Assembly: GCA_026874595.1 (NCBI GenBank)
Contig: CM049314.1
Location: 8,362,729-8,426,728 of the forward strand
Source of the DNA: Sipunculus nudus
Lineage: Eukaryota; Annelida; Sipuncula; Golfingiida; Sipunculidae
Length of the DNA: 64,000 nucleotides
Direction of reading: 5' to 3'
The position numbers and the translations under genes were made by a program. The notes under the pieces were generated by a model. The model was not told where the DNA came from. It ran no database searches and was given only the letters and a program-made list of their open reading frames with translations. Below are positions 48,301 to 60,630 of the stretch, piece after piece; position 1 is the first letter of the stretch, and the number at the start of each line of letters is the position of its first letter.

Positions 48301-50009
48301 TATGGAATTCTGATGAAGAGCCAGCCAAATATCCAGTTTTTTTATGTGGCTGATAGTATATATCAGTAACGTCATATATGACTACTGTAAAATTCCTAAC
48401 AGAGACCACATCCTTATTACAAATACACGTGAAAAAAAATTAATCAAACAAGCGGGTAATGATATTCTGCTAAAGAATAAAGCAAAAGTAATCCCTCTGG
48501 GTTCACTTAAAATTCCTTTGCTTCAATGCAATAATATATTTTTTATTTATTGCAGTTTCAACTCTAAGCCTGAGATGTATGGAAATTAGGTCACAGTGTC
48601 CTAATTATCACTGTGTTACAAAATGAATACTGGTGCAGAATATACATATTGGAAGATTTCAGCTAGCTTTAGTGATTATATTGTTATGAATTTGCTAGTT
48701 TGAAATATTATTTTCTAGTTATTTTATAGTAATATAATGATGGTTGTTATGTGGTTTCAAGCCCATACCTTGCAAGAAGTCGGGAAACACTGACTTTATT
48801 TAAATAAAGTTTACAGAGAAACAATGATTGAGGCACAGTTTACCAATGGAAGATTAGTAGGAAGATTGATGCCATTCCTGAACATAAGTGAAGTCAACTT
48901 TTGCACATGTATATAACATAAGAATAATTTTTAAAAATAGTAATTTTCTTGTAATATACCTGAATGGTTAACAAAACCAAGAATTTAGAGTCTAGTTATG
49001 TTAGACTGGCAAAGGATGGGCCACATATATACACATGACAATCTAACTAATGGTAAATCAATGGTATTATGACAAAGATAAAAAATTCAGATTAATTAGA
49101 CTTGCAGCTGTAAAATGACATCTTCAAATAAAGAGATTCAAGAGAAAGAGTCACAAGAGATTCTTTATATCTCAGAAATTTTGATTGAAGGCATATTTTC
49201 CAGATGGAAAATCATAAGATGAAAGAAACAACCATGACATTTAAAATCATATTTCACAATATTAATCAGCAGGATAGAACAAACAAAGAGCCTGCTGTGT
49301 TCTATAATATTTGGTCTTGAGAATGAGTTATATTCTTATTATTGTCTTTCTGGGTTCATGGCCAAGCTGGAATAGGTTAAGCTAACTGGCATATTTTCAT
49401 ATAGATAGGACTGTGATAGATCCTTCACAAAATAAAGGCTGCCAGTTTACAGCCTCATGTTATGTCACACGATGCATGGATGAAAATGAAAGCACATGAA
49501 ATTTTACATGAATATGACAGATAAGAAAGTGATTAAAATCTAACATGTGAAACGTGAACATGATATATCAAGAGACTTATTAGGAATTAGACTAAGGAAC
49601 AAGGATTGGTTTATTACTCTGTGTTGTATTTCAGAGTAAATCCTGTTACAGTCAGTGCTGGGCGACCACTAGATCTGATATATACATTGTAGCTCTGGGT
49701 GTAATAAGTCTGTAATGTGCGATTGACACATTTTTACTTTTTCAATCAGTCATATAAGCACAAATCATGTATGTGTGTTAGCTAGATGAGTATTAACAGT
49801 GTACCAGACACATCACCCATCACCATAACCAGTCTGGATGCTCATTTAACCCTTTCAACCACAGGCCTATTATTAAAGCAGGCTCTATGGTAAACAAACA
49901 TCAACTTAAGTTCTGTAAAAATCATCTGTCCTTTTTTTGTGAAATCTGCCTGTAGATAAAAGAACAAACAAATGCACAGACAGGAGTAAAAACATAACCT
50001 CCTGGTTGT
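45393..50009. other. Intergenic DNA, no gene recognised
   Basis: AT-rich. Apart from a degenerate minisatellite at about 46280-46640 (listed separately) nothing is recognised. The longest open frame (97 codons, 47525-47818) has a hydrophobic start but no convincing family, intron or codon support. Confidence 0.55.
46280..46640 (+). repeat. Degenerate 12-15-bp minisatellite (GATGAAGATAACA-like)
   Basis: Variants of 'gatgaagataacac', 'gatgaagacaaaagt' and 'gatggagacaaaagt' recur about 20 times. One frame reads Asp/Glu/Lys-rich sequence, but stops break it, so it is not treated as a coding exon. Confidence 0.8.
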
Positions 50010-50029
50010 GGGGGTGGGGCGGGGAGGGG
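50010..50029 (+). other. G-quadruplex motif
   Basis: GGGGGTGGGGCGGGGAGGGG: four G runs of four or five with single-base loops, in otherwise AT-rich DNA. Such a sequence is expected to fold as a very stable parallel quadruplex. It is also a possible binding site for zinc-finger proteins of the Sp/MAZ type. No gene is seen adjacent. Confidence 0.85.
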
Positions 50030-53000
50030 CAGTTAATACGGTGTGAATCTAGTACAGCCCTCTGGTCACCATGTGGTAAACAAACTTACTATACCACCAA
50101 AAGGCTCACTATTATGTTTAAGGTTCCATTTATTACTATTACAGCTTGTACCAGTGATCATTATTTTCTAAGAGATTACCTTTCCCTTCTTTAAATTCTC
50201 AGAATTAGGGTTGAATTTGTGAACATATTGGTTCAAAGAAGATCAGTAGTATTTACTGAGTCATATGCCAACAAAACCTGGTAGCAGACACAGAAATTAA
50301 GAATGGGGGACAACAATTTTCTTTTTTATATTTTCTTCTATACATTTTCTGGTGAATCTAGTACAGTTCTGATTATTTTGGATTCACAATTACGAGGAAA
50401 AATACAAGAGACATAATAAGAAACTGGTCCTTCAGGAAGCTAACAATGATTTTCTTATTCAGTCATTCAAGAACATGACAATATAATAACAGAGAACAAC
50501 TGATAAGAATAATAACTGAAGAAACAAGCAAATGATGCTGTGCCTGATTGGTCAATATGTGAGTATGAGCTTAGAGTAAAGATTAGCCAGCGGCTGATAT
50601 GACCAGACTCCAGACAGCCTGCAAACTCGGTGGATCCACTCAAGTTGCTCCACATTGCACTGAATAAGCCATTCTTGAACCAGTTTATCCCCATGACTTG
50701 TTATGTTACCTTGGAAGATCTTGGAAAGCTAAGTCATCGGATAAAGGTGCATTTTCTGGAGACTTCTCAATAATTTTGATGATTTTTCTGGATGCTATCA
50801 TTATCATGTTAATTACAATTGATTCTGACCACTTACTATTTTTGTTCACCTCCTTATCTATCCCTATTTCTTCCTAAAGAAAGTCACACAAAAAAATAAA
50901 ATATTAATAACTGTGACAGGTGTCATACTGAAATATACAAAAATGCAAAATATCAATAATTGTAACTTGCAAAAATAAAAGATTTACACAAGGGATAAGA
51001 CTGAAATGTACAAAAAATACAAAACTGACACAGGGATTGTCAAGCATTTATAGGTGTTCAGTTTGATTAAAACACAGTTTTTAATCATCTTGTGCTATTT
51101 ATATCAAATCTATTATCAGAAATACGTCGAAAGAGGTAAGATTTCTTAGGGCACTGCCTACAGAACAGTCAAGATAAATCAAGATGAATTGTGAACCATG
51201 TGATGATACCTCACAACACTTGTTCCATTTCGAATCAATACTGTTAACGTGATGTAGTGCTTTAGAAGAATCCCCACAAAATAGTTCTTCTCTTTCAGAT
51301 GATGTTCCAAGAATCTGGCCATGTTTCCTCTATGATCGTCTACTGTTTCTTTATTGCTTAATCAACATATGAGTGCATTCCGGAGAAAAGACATCCCCAC
51401 TGGATAAAATTACCAGCTCCTGTTCTTCTGCAGCTAATTGTTGTTGGCACACAGACTGGGGCTATAGCTTAGGGATTTGTGCTTATAGCACGTTCCGTTA
51501 ATTTCAAACCGCAATGGGAGGCAATCTCCATTTGTCTTTTATGATTTTACACTGTACAGTGCGTGCACTTGCCCTGGGGGAATATACCAAAGAGAGAATG
51601 ACAGCTTTTTTTACATTAAAGCAATGTATCATTAGTTCTGACAAGGGGCAATGGTTAATGGCTGCTAACTTGTTTTTGGAATCATTATGGTAATTGTAGT
51701 AAAGTTTTGGTCCAGGATCTGTATCAATTTTATCAATTTAAACTGAACAGACTAAAATCTGACTTCTGTCTAATCTGCTATGGGCAGCAGAAGTTATATG
51801 TTAACTGACAGGTAAAATGACCAATGGTCCACAACAAGCACAGATAAATCAGAACAGGTCAAATGAATTCAAATTGGGACTGATATCAGTTCAGATATCC
51901 TTTGAATCATTTGATGATTATCACCTGGACATTGGAGGTGTCCATGGCAGCCATACTGATAACAAAAGACAACACCCTCCTGTTTCTGGTCACCCTACAC
52001 CCACACAGATCCTACTATTGGTCATTATAGTGAAAGTCAAGAGTTCAGGCTGATTGGCAAGACAAAGGAGTATCTGTTACTTCTTTGTTCGCTTCACACG
52101 TAACATCTTCCTCACTTCTAATCAAAATATATATTTACGTGTCAGAGAACTGCTTATGGGATACCTGCCTGGTTGTGGAGTAATACAAGTCATAGGCAAA
52201 TTATATAAGATCTACGGTCTCATTTTAATTCTGAGTAGATTATTATTTTGAGCAAATTCTATGGTATAATAACAAATAATTTTGGTAAATAATCAATTAC
52301 TTACCAATCAGCATAACAAACATTTGACAACACATATGTATGAATGATTGTATCATTAGTCTATTGATGCTCAACAATAATTGGTCAAGAGAACATGCCT
52401 AACCATGTGAAGTAATATTACCAAGAAAAATGTTTTGGTTAAAATCTTTTTTTTAAATATACCATCATGCCTAATTAAATGCTCATTATTATGTTGTAAT
52501 TAATATTAATAATTTATCCAGGGAAAGAATCATCTGTAAAACAATAACTACCAATTTTAAAAAGAAAGATGAAGACAAAACTCCATGATCAAACACACAG
52601 CAAATCAGCAGTTTATCCGCAGTGAAAAGGATTCATAGATATATAGGGTCAGTACCAGCCTCTGCCCAACATAGATATAAAATATCTTGAAAATTTTTAG
52701 ATGATTCACTTCTTGAACCTTACAATGTGTGCTATGTTTAACCTGTTTCTTAAAAAAAATTTTCTCTGAAAGAAAACATAGAAATCACAAACTAGAAGTG
52801 TACCAGTATGTAAAATTGTAATTCCAACTTGAGCACATGATATAATCATGTAACTTCTGATCTCATGAATGTCTATTGACACATGGAAAAAATGTATTCT
52901 TTAATCATTATAAATATAGTTCTTGTACAAGTCTGTCCTAATTAAGGAATTTACAGTTAATACATTTAAAATGGTCTTTCAGTGTCTGTACAAAATATAT

Positions 53001-53136
53001 GGCTGCAGAATGACCATTTATATCACAGCATCAAAATACAGAAAGATAAATGTTACACAACAAAACTAAAACATGTGCTACATAAGTAAGTCTTTAGAAA
53101 CTAATGAAGGAGGAGATGGCAAAACTTACACAAGTT
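50030..53136. other. Intergenic DNA, no gene recognised
   Basis: Open frames up to 78 codons without motifs. A tRNA-like A box near 51464 is discussed under rejected items. Nothing else recognised. Confidence 0.6.
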
Positions 53137-53460
53137 TCTCAAATGAATGTATCTCAAATGATAGTTATCTTTTTCTTTAATTTAAAAAAGAATTTTTCAA
53201 GTGAATGGCTCCAAAATGGGAGTAATCTATTATTGTCTCAAATGAATATCAGACAAATTAATTCTCTACCAAAAGTCTGTCAAACAGATTTCACACAACA
53301 AACAAGTCATGGTTTTTAATATAAATGTCTCTGAGATGAAAATTACTTTTTATGTCTCAGAATAAAAACGTTTTCATTATTATCTCTCAAACAGGAAGAG
53401 CCTCTCAAATGAAATCCCGTTTCTCATTAATTGGGATCTCAAACATATCTTTCTTATGAT
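53137..53460 (+). repeat. Degenerate array of TCTCAAATGA motifs
   Basis: Exact TCTCAAATGA occurs at 53137, 53152, 53236 and 53403, with near-copies (tctctgagatga, tctctcaaacag, gatctcaaacat) between them. This looks like a decayed short tandem repeat. A 71-codon frame across it has no motif. Confidence 0.6.
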
Positions 53461-54709
53461 TTCTGTTTTAAAATCAACTAGGGAAGACAAGGAAAAGAAA
53501 AGCTACTTAAAACCTTTGACAATTAAAATGGCGAATCTTTCATGAGAATGTCTGTTGTGCCAATCAGGAATCCAAGCCCTGATTCTCTTGGGAACATAAT
53601 CTAAAATGCTTGCAGCCCTGGACAGTACAAGAGACACATTACCCATCATGCACTCTGAGAACTTCTACACAAAAGAGGTACAGGAGGGGCTGTGGGAAGG
53701 ATTATTTGTAATACACAGTAAAACGTGTCTGTCTCTCTTCCCAGATAATAACAACTGTCTCTCCAACTGCCCCAGGGACCCCCTACAAAGCTGGGTCTTA
53801 TCTTGGCTTTAATCAGGGGCATGAAGGCAGACTGTAGACTATTAGGACAATAATGGAAAGAGATTGTGGGAGTTGTTGTCCATACCAAATAAACAAGTGC
53901 TGGCAATGCAGTGAGATACAGTTCACTGGTTACAGCTGTTGATTGTAGCTGTGTGGATTAAACTAAATGTTGGTATCAAGCCATGTATCAAGTTTTTCAG
54001 TTTGTTTGTTACATGGTTGGTTTGTCCAATAGCATCTTCACTCTTGAATTCAGTGAATTACTCACTATATGACACTTTAAATTTGAAGGATACTTTCCCA
54101 TTGTAAGATAGGGCAAGATCTTCATCCCAGCCAAGAAGCAAGGCCATTCATTAGCTGGTATTTGGGGCCTCCTCTGTTCTGGAGCTGACTTAACTGTGAT
54201 CAAACCATGGGGATAGTGGACTGTGACAAATTGTGTGTAAAACACAGGAAAGTTTGATAAGGAACCTGGCAGAGGTAGACATGCAGGCTCAGACTACACT
54301 TCTAGTTACCAGAATATTTCTAGAAGAATATACTGAATGCAGGAAAAATCTTATAGTTATGCAGTCAGTTATTTACTTGTCGTGTACGCAAGCAGAACAT
54401 CCAGGTTAAAAACACTGCAATGTCATTATTGTGACCATATGCTATATATAGTTTCTACTGATTTTTCGCAAGCTATAACTTAAACTACAACTGCAGCAAA
54501 TCAGATAAGCCAGAGTTCTCCAAATGGCGTGTTGAAACAAGTGACCATTCTACCTCGGCATTAATACAACCTACCATCTTAGGTTACACCTTTTCCCGTT
54601 TGTCAATATTTCTGTGTTTACTAACATGTTGTTGATAAACAAGTTTAAACATCCTTCATGAAGGCCTTATACAAACTTTCAACAACCAAAATTTCATTTC
54701 ATTAATACT
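53461..54709. other. Intergenic DNA, no gene recognised
   Basis: Overlapping antisense frames at 53606-53906 show no recognisable family. Nothing else identified. Confidence 0.6.
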
Positions 54710-54858
54710 GTTACGAAGACTATTTGCTCAGGGGAAAATTCTGGGCCGATCCGGGAGTTGAACCCATGTTGGTGGCACACAAGTCTGGTGTACCAACCAC
54801 TTAGCTAGAAAAGCAAGCTTCTCTAGCAAGACAGTTCGGTCCGCTTTTATGTCACCCC
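54710..54858 (-). mobile_element. tRNA-derived SINE-like element, copy A
   Basis: On the minus strand a polymerase III A box (TAGCTAAGTGG, 54797-54807) and B box (GGTTCAACTCC, 54754-54764) stand 43 bp apart start to start, as in tRNA genes. The sequence ends on that strand with GTCTTCGTAAC, which is shared with copy B. It does not fold into a full tRNA by eye, so it is a SINE head and not a tRNA gene. Confidence 0.7.
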
Positions 54859-54964
54859 TGAGAGCGTTCTGCTATCAGAACAAGACTAATTATCCAAGGA
54901 GCCACACTTTGGTGAACTTATTCCCTGGGCCAAGTAAACTGTCATGTTGGATGAGCCCCCATTT

Positions 54965-55117
54965 TGTTACGAAGACAAATTTTTCAGGGGAAAACACTGG
55001 GCCGATCCGGGTTTTGCACCCATGTGGGTGGCGCACAAGTCCAACGTACCAAACGCTTTGCTAGAAAAGCAAGCTTCAGTAGCGAGACAGTTCCGTCCGC
55101 TTTTTTTTGTCACCACG
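54965..55117 (-). mobile_element. tRNA-derived SINE-like element, copy B
   Basis: Same orientation and layout as copy A, sharing the terminal GTCTTCGTAAC, 'ccggatcggccca', 'gtgcgccacccacatggg' and 'gaagcttgcttttctagc'. Its B box (GGTGCAAAACC) has decayed. About 105 bp separate it from copy A; the pair may be two insertions or one duplication. Confidence 0.65.
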
Positions 55118-56059
55118 TAACAATACATACACAGAGGAAGCCAGAAATCACATAAATTATTTTTCAATAGGTAGGTGAATGGGCACCTTAAAACATGCAT
55201 TACAACGGCAAGAGGTTGCCATGAGTTTTGAATTTTTTTTTTTAATGTTGATTCTTTCTTGTACACAGCACATCTGCTGACATTTTGTCTACCTATTGTG
55301 ATATGCCCTGTGATATTTTTCTTTGTCATATTTTGTCCTGCAATGTTTTGCTCTGTGATATTTTGCCCTGTTATATTTTGCTCTGTGGCATTTTGATGTT
55401 AGATATAAATTTAGGGAAAATCTTAATGGTACAGGTTTCTTGCAGAAGTGTTAAACAAACTTTTGAAAAGCTCAGCACAATAGAGACATCTGTTGGATAA
55501 GGCAGTAGAGAGATAACAAGAAAATCTGGTACTCGTGACCCAGCAGGAGTTGTAGCATCTGTAAACACATTTTGGACATTGTTTCCTGTTCAATATGCAT
55601 CTGCTGGTCTTTAAATCTGACCCACCGCTGTGAACAAGCACCGATCCCAGGCTCCTGAAAATCACCATAATGTCCTGCTTTTGGTATAACTCAGCTGATT
55701 AAATAGAGAATAGGTCACCCGGAAATTAATGCAGACCTGTAACATATCAGCACCTATTAACAACCACTAGTGTATACTGCCCCAAGGCAGGTACATGTAG
55801 GTTTAACAAAGAAATTACAGTACAAACACTAGCATGTACTCTACTGTAACAAAGTCATCACACCACTATGGATGGCTGGTAAATAAAAGTTCAACAGCAA
55901 TAATACCTTTGCTCTCTTAAAACCTGTTCATCAACAAATATCCCATTGGTTACTTGTAAACTTAAGACAGAAAATACAGGTTCAATAACCAAATCTGACT
56001 ACCCATTGTTTTTTGTTGTTGTTATTGCCTAAACATATTTCAATATTACATCAGAAGTT
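55118..56059. other. Intergenic DNA with one short minisatellite
   Basis: About 55296-55400 holds six or so units of a 16-17-bp repeat (CCCTGTGATATTTTG and variants). The Cys/Leu/Ile-rich frame across it is an artefact. The rest is unremarkable. Confidence 0.6.
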
Positions 56060-56537
56060 CCAGGTTCATCAGTTAAGTTTTGTGTCCTGTATGAAGTTCT
56101 TGGTGCTCAGAATCATGTTGTCTGCCAGCAGCTTGCAGAATATACCGTAGGTCACAGTGACCTAATATCATGTTTCAATTGACATTTACCCAGAACTTCC
56201 CTAAATGTTATAAGGGAAGTTTTTAGGCCTTGAAGAAACAATTTGTGCCCCATCTGACTTTCTGGGTGCTCCAAATCATGCTTTCAGCCCGAAGGTTACT
56301 GAATATAGGTCAACATGACCTCATTTCAGATTTCAAAGGAGATTTGCCTAGAACTTCCCCGGAAGCTGCGTTAGAAGATTCAAGGCAATTGTTTTCAAGG
56401 AGATTGCCTAGGACCTCGCTGGATGTACAGTTAGAAGTTTCTAGGTCTAATAGTTAAGATTTGTGCCCTGTTAACGGCCACCCACCCGACAAAGGTTGAT
56501 TGTAATATCTCAAATGACTTACAATCAGCTGAGCTAA
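56060..56537 (+). mobile_element. Tandem-core repeat element, BIV160/pearl-like, copy 3 (head missing)
   Basis: Two to three core units ('cttggtgctcagaatcatg', 'ctgggtgctccaaatcatg', 'ggagatttgcctagaac', 'tagaagtttctaggtctaat') are followed by 'ttgtgccctgttaacggcc' and the family tail ending cagctgagctaa at 56537. Perfect IR3 palindromes occur at 56149-56163 (AGGTCACAGTGACCT) and 56307-56321 (AGGTCAACATGACCT). The conserved head is absent, so the copy is 5'-truncated. Confidence 0.7.
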
Positions 56538-57720
56538 AAAGCTATTCTTAAGAAAATCAGAAAAATTCAGGGGGAATGTCCTATTAAAATCCACTTTCAT
56601 GACATAAATTCTTTTCTTCTGTTTCCCTGACATATATTTGTTTTATTTATGACAGCAGGCTTGACGTTTTTTCTCTACTGAAGGCAGTTACTGTGAACCA
56701 CAGTTGTCTTGTAACAAGGTGCTACCGTTCACAAGGTTTTCAAGTTTCTAGTGTACAGCGTGGTAACAGTTGTACTAACACGGTTTATCTGACTTCTCCC
56801 CATTTACATATTTGTAGAAACTTGATTTGCTTCCAAAGTGGCCCTTTGTCTGATATGATTTTCAAAACATGGTCTACATAACAATTAATTTAACAAGGGC
56901 CTAGAATTAATCATTAACCCCCTGCCAAATTGTTCAACTATGAAAGTGTGGCATCAGTGAATGGGCGGGACGGACAGACAGACGCAGATCATTATGAAAG
57001 TGCTCCCTCCTTTCTGTGGTGGACTAATTGAGGTACTGGGCTGCTCATTTATTGTAGAACAGGGCAACATTTTAAATTCAGTATTACACCCTAACAGTTT
57101 TCAATTTAATATATGTGCCTTGATTTTACCCAAAAAAAATAGCCTGAATTCCAAGGACTTTGAAATGATATGTTCATTTTTTACCAGTTTCACCATCTAT
57201 ATCATCAAATTTTGTTCTGTCCATAGATATTTTGCACTTAAAGTATACAGGTACTCTTTTAAGTGTACAAAATATCATTTTAAGACCCATGCAGTCCTGT
57301 TTTAACACTTGGTCTTTTAAACTTTGATCCTTTAAATGACATCAAATAAAAAAAGATGTCAACTGTTATAGTTACACAGGTCTGAACTTAACTTTTGGCA
57401 GCACCGTATACACCAGTCATTATAAAGCAGCTGATCTTTTGCTCAAGACCCAGAACAGGACAGGCAGAATTAAAATATTACAATAACACAGGAAAGGTTA
57501 AGGTAGTGGGGGTTTATAGGCTGATATAACCAATGATGTCAATCACATCATCACTTTGCCCTCCTGGTCTTTCGAGGTTGTTCATTCTTGTAGCTTTACT
57601 CAACTCCCTGGGGAGCATACACCAAGCAGCCACACACAGCGCTAGAAGGATACTAGTTCTACATTTGCCTGACACCCATGTTTGAGCAGTGCCCATTCAC
57701 TTCTGAGTGAAGAGAGTGTA
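56538..57720. other. Intergenic DNA with a repeat fragment
   Basis: Near 56960-57000 the sequence 'gggacggacagacagacgcagatcattatgaaa' looks like the tail of another dispersed molluscan repeat. The 114-codon frame 56961-57305 starts inside that repeat and has no recognisable domain. Nothing else identified. Confidence 0.5.
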
Positions 57721-57840
57721 CCCTTGTAGTAAAACCTTTGGCAAGGAGTCTTAGCTCAGAAAGTGGTCAGATCCGGAGGCAAACCCACAAAAGTGCAGTC
57801 CTGAGTCAAGCGCACTAACCATTATGCCACCACGCTCCAA
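57721..57840 (-). mobile_element. tRNA-derived SINE-like element, second family
   Basis: On the minus strand the A box TGGCATAATGG (57819-57829) and B box GGTTTGCCTCC (57775-57785) lie 44 bp apart start to start, the tRNA spacing. The sequence (GGTTAGTGCGCTTGACTC between the boxes) differs from copies A and B, so it is a different SINE family or an old tRNA pseudogene. No complete cloverleaf is evident. Confidence 0.6.
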
Positions 57841-58005
57841 TTACTGTTGGATTTATATAATAAATATTGAATTTTAATGTTTAGACAGGCATTTTTATTT
57901 AAATTATTATAACATATGACACCTTGAGAAACTATGACCTTAATGGATCCAACAAATTAGGTTCAAACGTATTAATTCTTAGGTTAAATCAAATTAATCT
58001 AAAAA

Positions 58006-60630
58006 CAAGGGACCTATGGGTCACGACGCTCAGCTGTTATATATGATAAAAAAATAAAAAAATATTTTTTAGAAATGAGGCACATGCTGGTTTTGTGTGG
58101 TAATAAATATAAGCTGTATTATGAGTTGTGGGTGTTTAGCTTATGTATGATTTTGATAGTATCTTTGGAGACAGGGAAGAGGATTGATTTCATTTATTTT
58201 ATTAACAAATGGAGTGCTATTGTCACACAGATTTTGACTTGGCCATATAACTTATAAGCAGAACATATAATATAAGAGTTTAACTATTTATTAAAAAAAT
58301 TACAAATATTGTCCCAAATATAATTTTTATTAAAAATAATAAGAGAATCATATGATTTTTTAAAATGAAATATAACTGATATGATTATTAAAATAATATT
58401 AAAGAATATATTCATGAATGCATTCATGAATACATTTTGAAAGTATTTGCACGAGTATTCATATACTTTCATTTTTACCTGAATTCCCATTCTTTATGCA
58501 AGAAATTTTATAATGGAGTACATAATCATATTCGTATTTAAATACAATTACAAAGTATTTGCACCATGTCTGGTATTTATTCTGTTTTCACCAAACAATG
58601 ATTTTGAGAATCCAGAATATACAAAATTCACACATTTAAATAATGATCATAAGTACCTGGTTTTATGGCTTTTATTTATATTAAAAAATAACTGTAAAAA
58701 ATTCATTTTGGACTAATTTCACATCAATGTACACACTAGACACAGTAGGAATCTAGATTAATATTATCAACTGCATCTTTGTCTATCATTAATTTCCTTC
58801 ATATAATCCTTAATGATTAGTAATGAATAATATGATTTACTTCTTTATCATTAAAAATGAACTGAAAAATGCCATAGGTGACTGCATGGTATTATTTGGA
58901 ATATGTGACATTCTACCCATCGATACAAGATTCTTATATCATCAGTAACTGCAAGTTAATTTCCTGTTATTATAAACTAACAAATTCCTTTTCTATTTTT
59001 CTTTAATTTGTTATTAAAAACCAAGAAAAATTTATTAATTTATTGTTTATTGTTATGTTGTTGGTTAAAACTACTAGATGAGTTGGGTTGGACACCTGGA
59101 TCAACTGTGGCTGGCCATAAGCTGCCTGGATTCTCGCCTCAAGCGTGCATAATTTGATGAAAGGTCAACAAGGTCAACATACAGGTGACTCATGAGGGGC
59201 TGGAGAGAGCCAAAGTCTGACAGGGTCTCATAAAAAACATTAATAAAAGCTACAATATTTGGCCAATTTCTTTCAGCTTTCTAAACTAAAAAGCTGAAAT
59301 CCTTATGTGTGCATGATATGAAAATTATATCAACAGTGCTCTCAGGAAACAAACGTGCCATGGTCACAGTTGGGCAAAATTTAAGGTACTAATTTTATAT
59401 TTATACTAATAACTTATAAAATTTGAAAAATTCAGAACTAATTTTGGGTATTCAATTGAATCTTGATTAAATAATGTTACATCCCTGACAATAAAATCTC
59501 TAGCTTCAGCAATGCCCTTGTTAAGGGAGTAAATATATTTCTTGATTTTTTACAAAGTGCATTATGTTTGGGCCCATAACTTAAAAAAAATACACAATAC
59601 TGACATCATTTCTGGCATGTGCATAGCGAATGTATAGGAAAATATGTATATTATATATGATCAAAGTCAGATCAGTGGTTTTGATATTAGGCAGTCTTAA
59701 AGTGTAACAATGGGTTTTTAATGGAAAAATGAAGTTTTTCATTGATATCTTGAAGGAATTAAGTCCTAGTGACCAAATTCTTGGCATGGTAGGGGATTTT
59801 AGAGAAATCTAACTGTATGCCAAATTTAAGGAACTTAGAGCTGAAGCTCGGGAGCTGAGCTCTAGCAAACTGCATAACACTAGCAATATGTGACATGGTG
59901 CTTGAAAACTTGAATAAAATCTACAGTTTTTGATCAACTGGTTTCAAATTTTTGGTGTTAACAGTTGAAATGCTAACAAAAACATGCTGTGAAAATTAAA
60001 TCCTCAGCAGTTACAGCAAAAAAACGTGCCATGGTCAAAGTTGGGCAAAATTTAAGGTACCAATTTTTTATTTTTGCTAATATTTTAAAAAATTTAAAAG
60101 ATTTTGATCTAATTTTGGGTATACAATTTAATTTTGATTAATAAAAGTAATATTACTGGAAAAAAAGTGCTTAGCTTTAACAAGTTTTGTGTTAAGTGAT
60201 AAAATTTCTTTCCTGATTATTTACAAAATGCATTATGTTTGGGCCCATAACTTTTTTAAATTATATAATACAGACCTAATTTCTGGCATGTACATAGGAA
60301 TTATATAGAGGATTATTTATAGGAAATATGAGGAAAAACAGATGAGTGGTTTTGATATTAGGCAGTCCTGAAGTGTGAAAATAGGTTTTTAATAAAAAAT
60401 TGAGGTTTTTCCTTAATTTCTCAAAGGAATGAAGTCGCAGAGACCCGGTTTTCGGCTTGGTAGGAGAACTTGGGGACATCTAACATTATGCTGAATTTTG
60501 GATTCCTAGGTCTTACGGTTTCAAAACGTGCCACATCTACGGACGGACGGACGGACGGACGGACAGACGGACGGACGACGGACAATGGACCACGACTATA
60601 GCTCAGATGACTTATAGTCAGCTGAGCTAA
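58006..60630 (+). mobile_element. Tandem-core repeat element, pearl-like, copy 4 (2.6 kb, different core)
   Basis: The head CAAGGGACCTATGGGTCACG (then ACGCTCAGCTG) and the tail are homologous to copies 1 and 2, but the interior is different: AT-rich sequence and two direct repeats of 671 bp. A (GGAC)n microsatellite (60540-60585) precedes the terminal palindrome TAGCTCAG...CTGAGCTA (60599-60629), which ends in CTAA. Shared ends with unrelated cores suggest non-autonomous members of one mobilised family. Confidence 0.7.
59230..60510 (+). repeat. Two direct repeats with a 671-bp period inside copy 4
   Basis: Markers recur exactly 671 bp apart: GTGCCATGGTCA (59355 and 60026), TGCATTATGTTTGGGCCCAT (59558 and 60229) and GGCAGTC after 'ttttgatatta' (59690 and 60361). 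A third partial unit starts at about 60528 ('aaaacgtgccac'). The two units differ at perhaps a fifth of positions. The minus-strand frames 59581-59787 and 60276-60479 are homologous to each other for this reason. Confidence 0.85.

Noticed and set aside
51455-51540. Possible SINE on the + strand (A box TAGCTTAGGGA)
   Set aside because: The B box candidate matches only about 8 of 11 positions and the spacing is about 36 bp, shorter than normal. Not enough to call.
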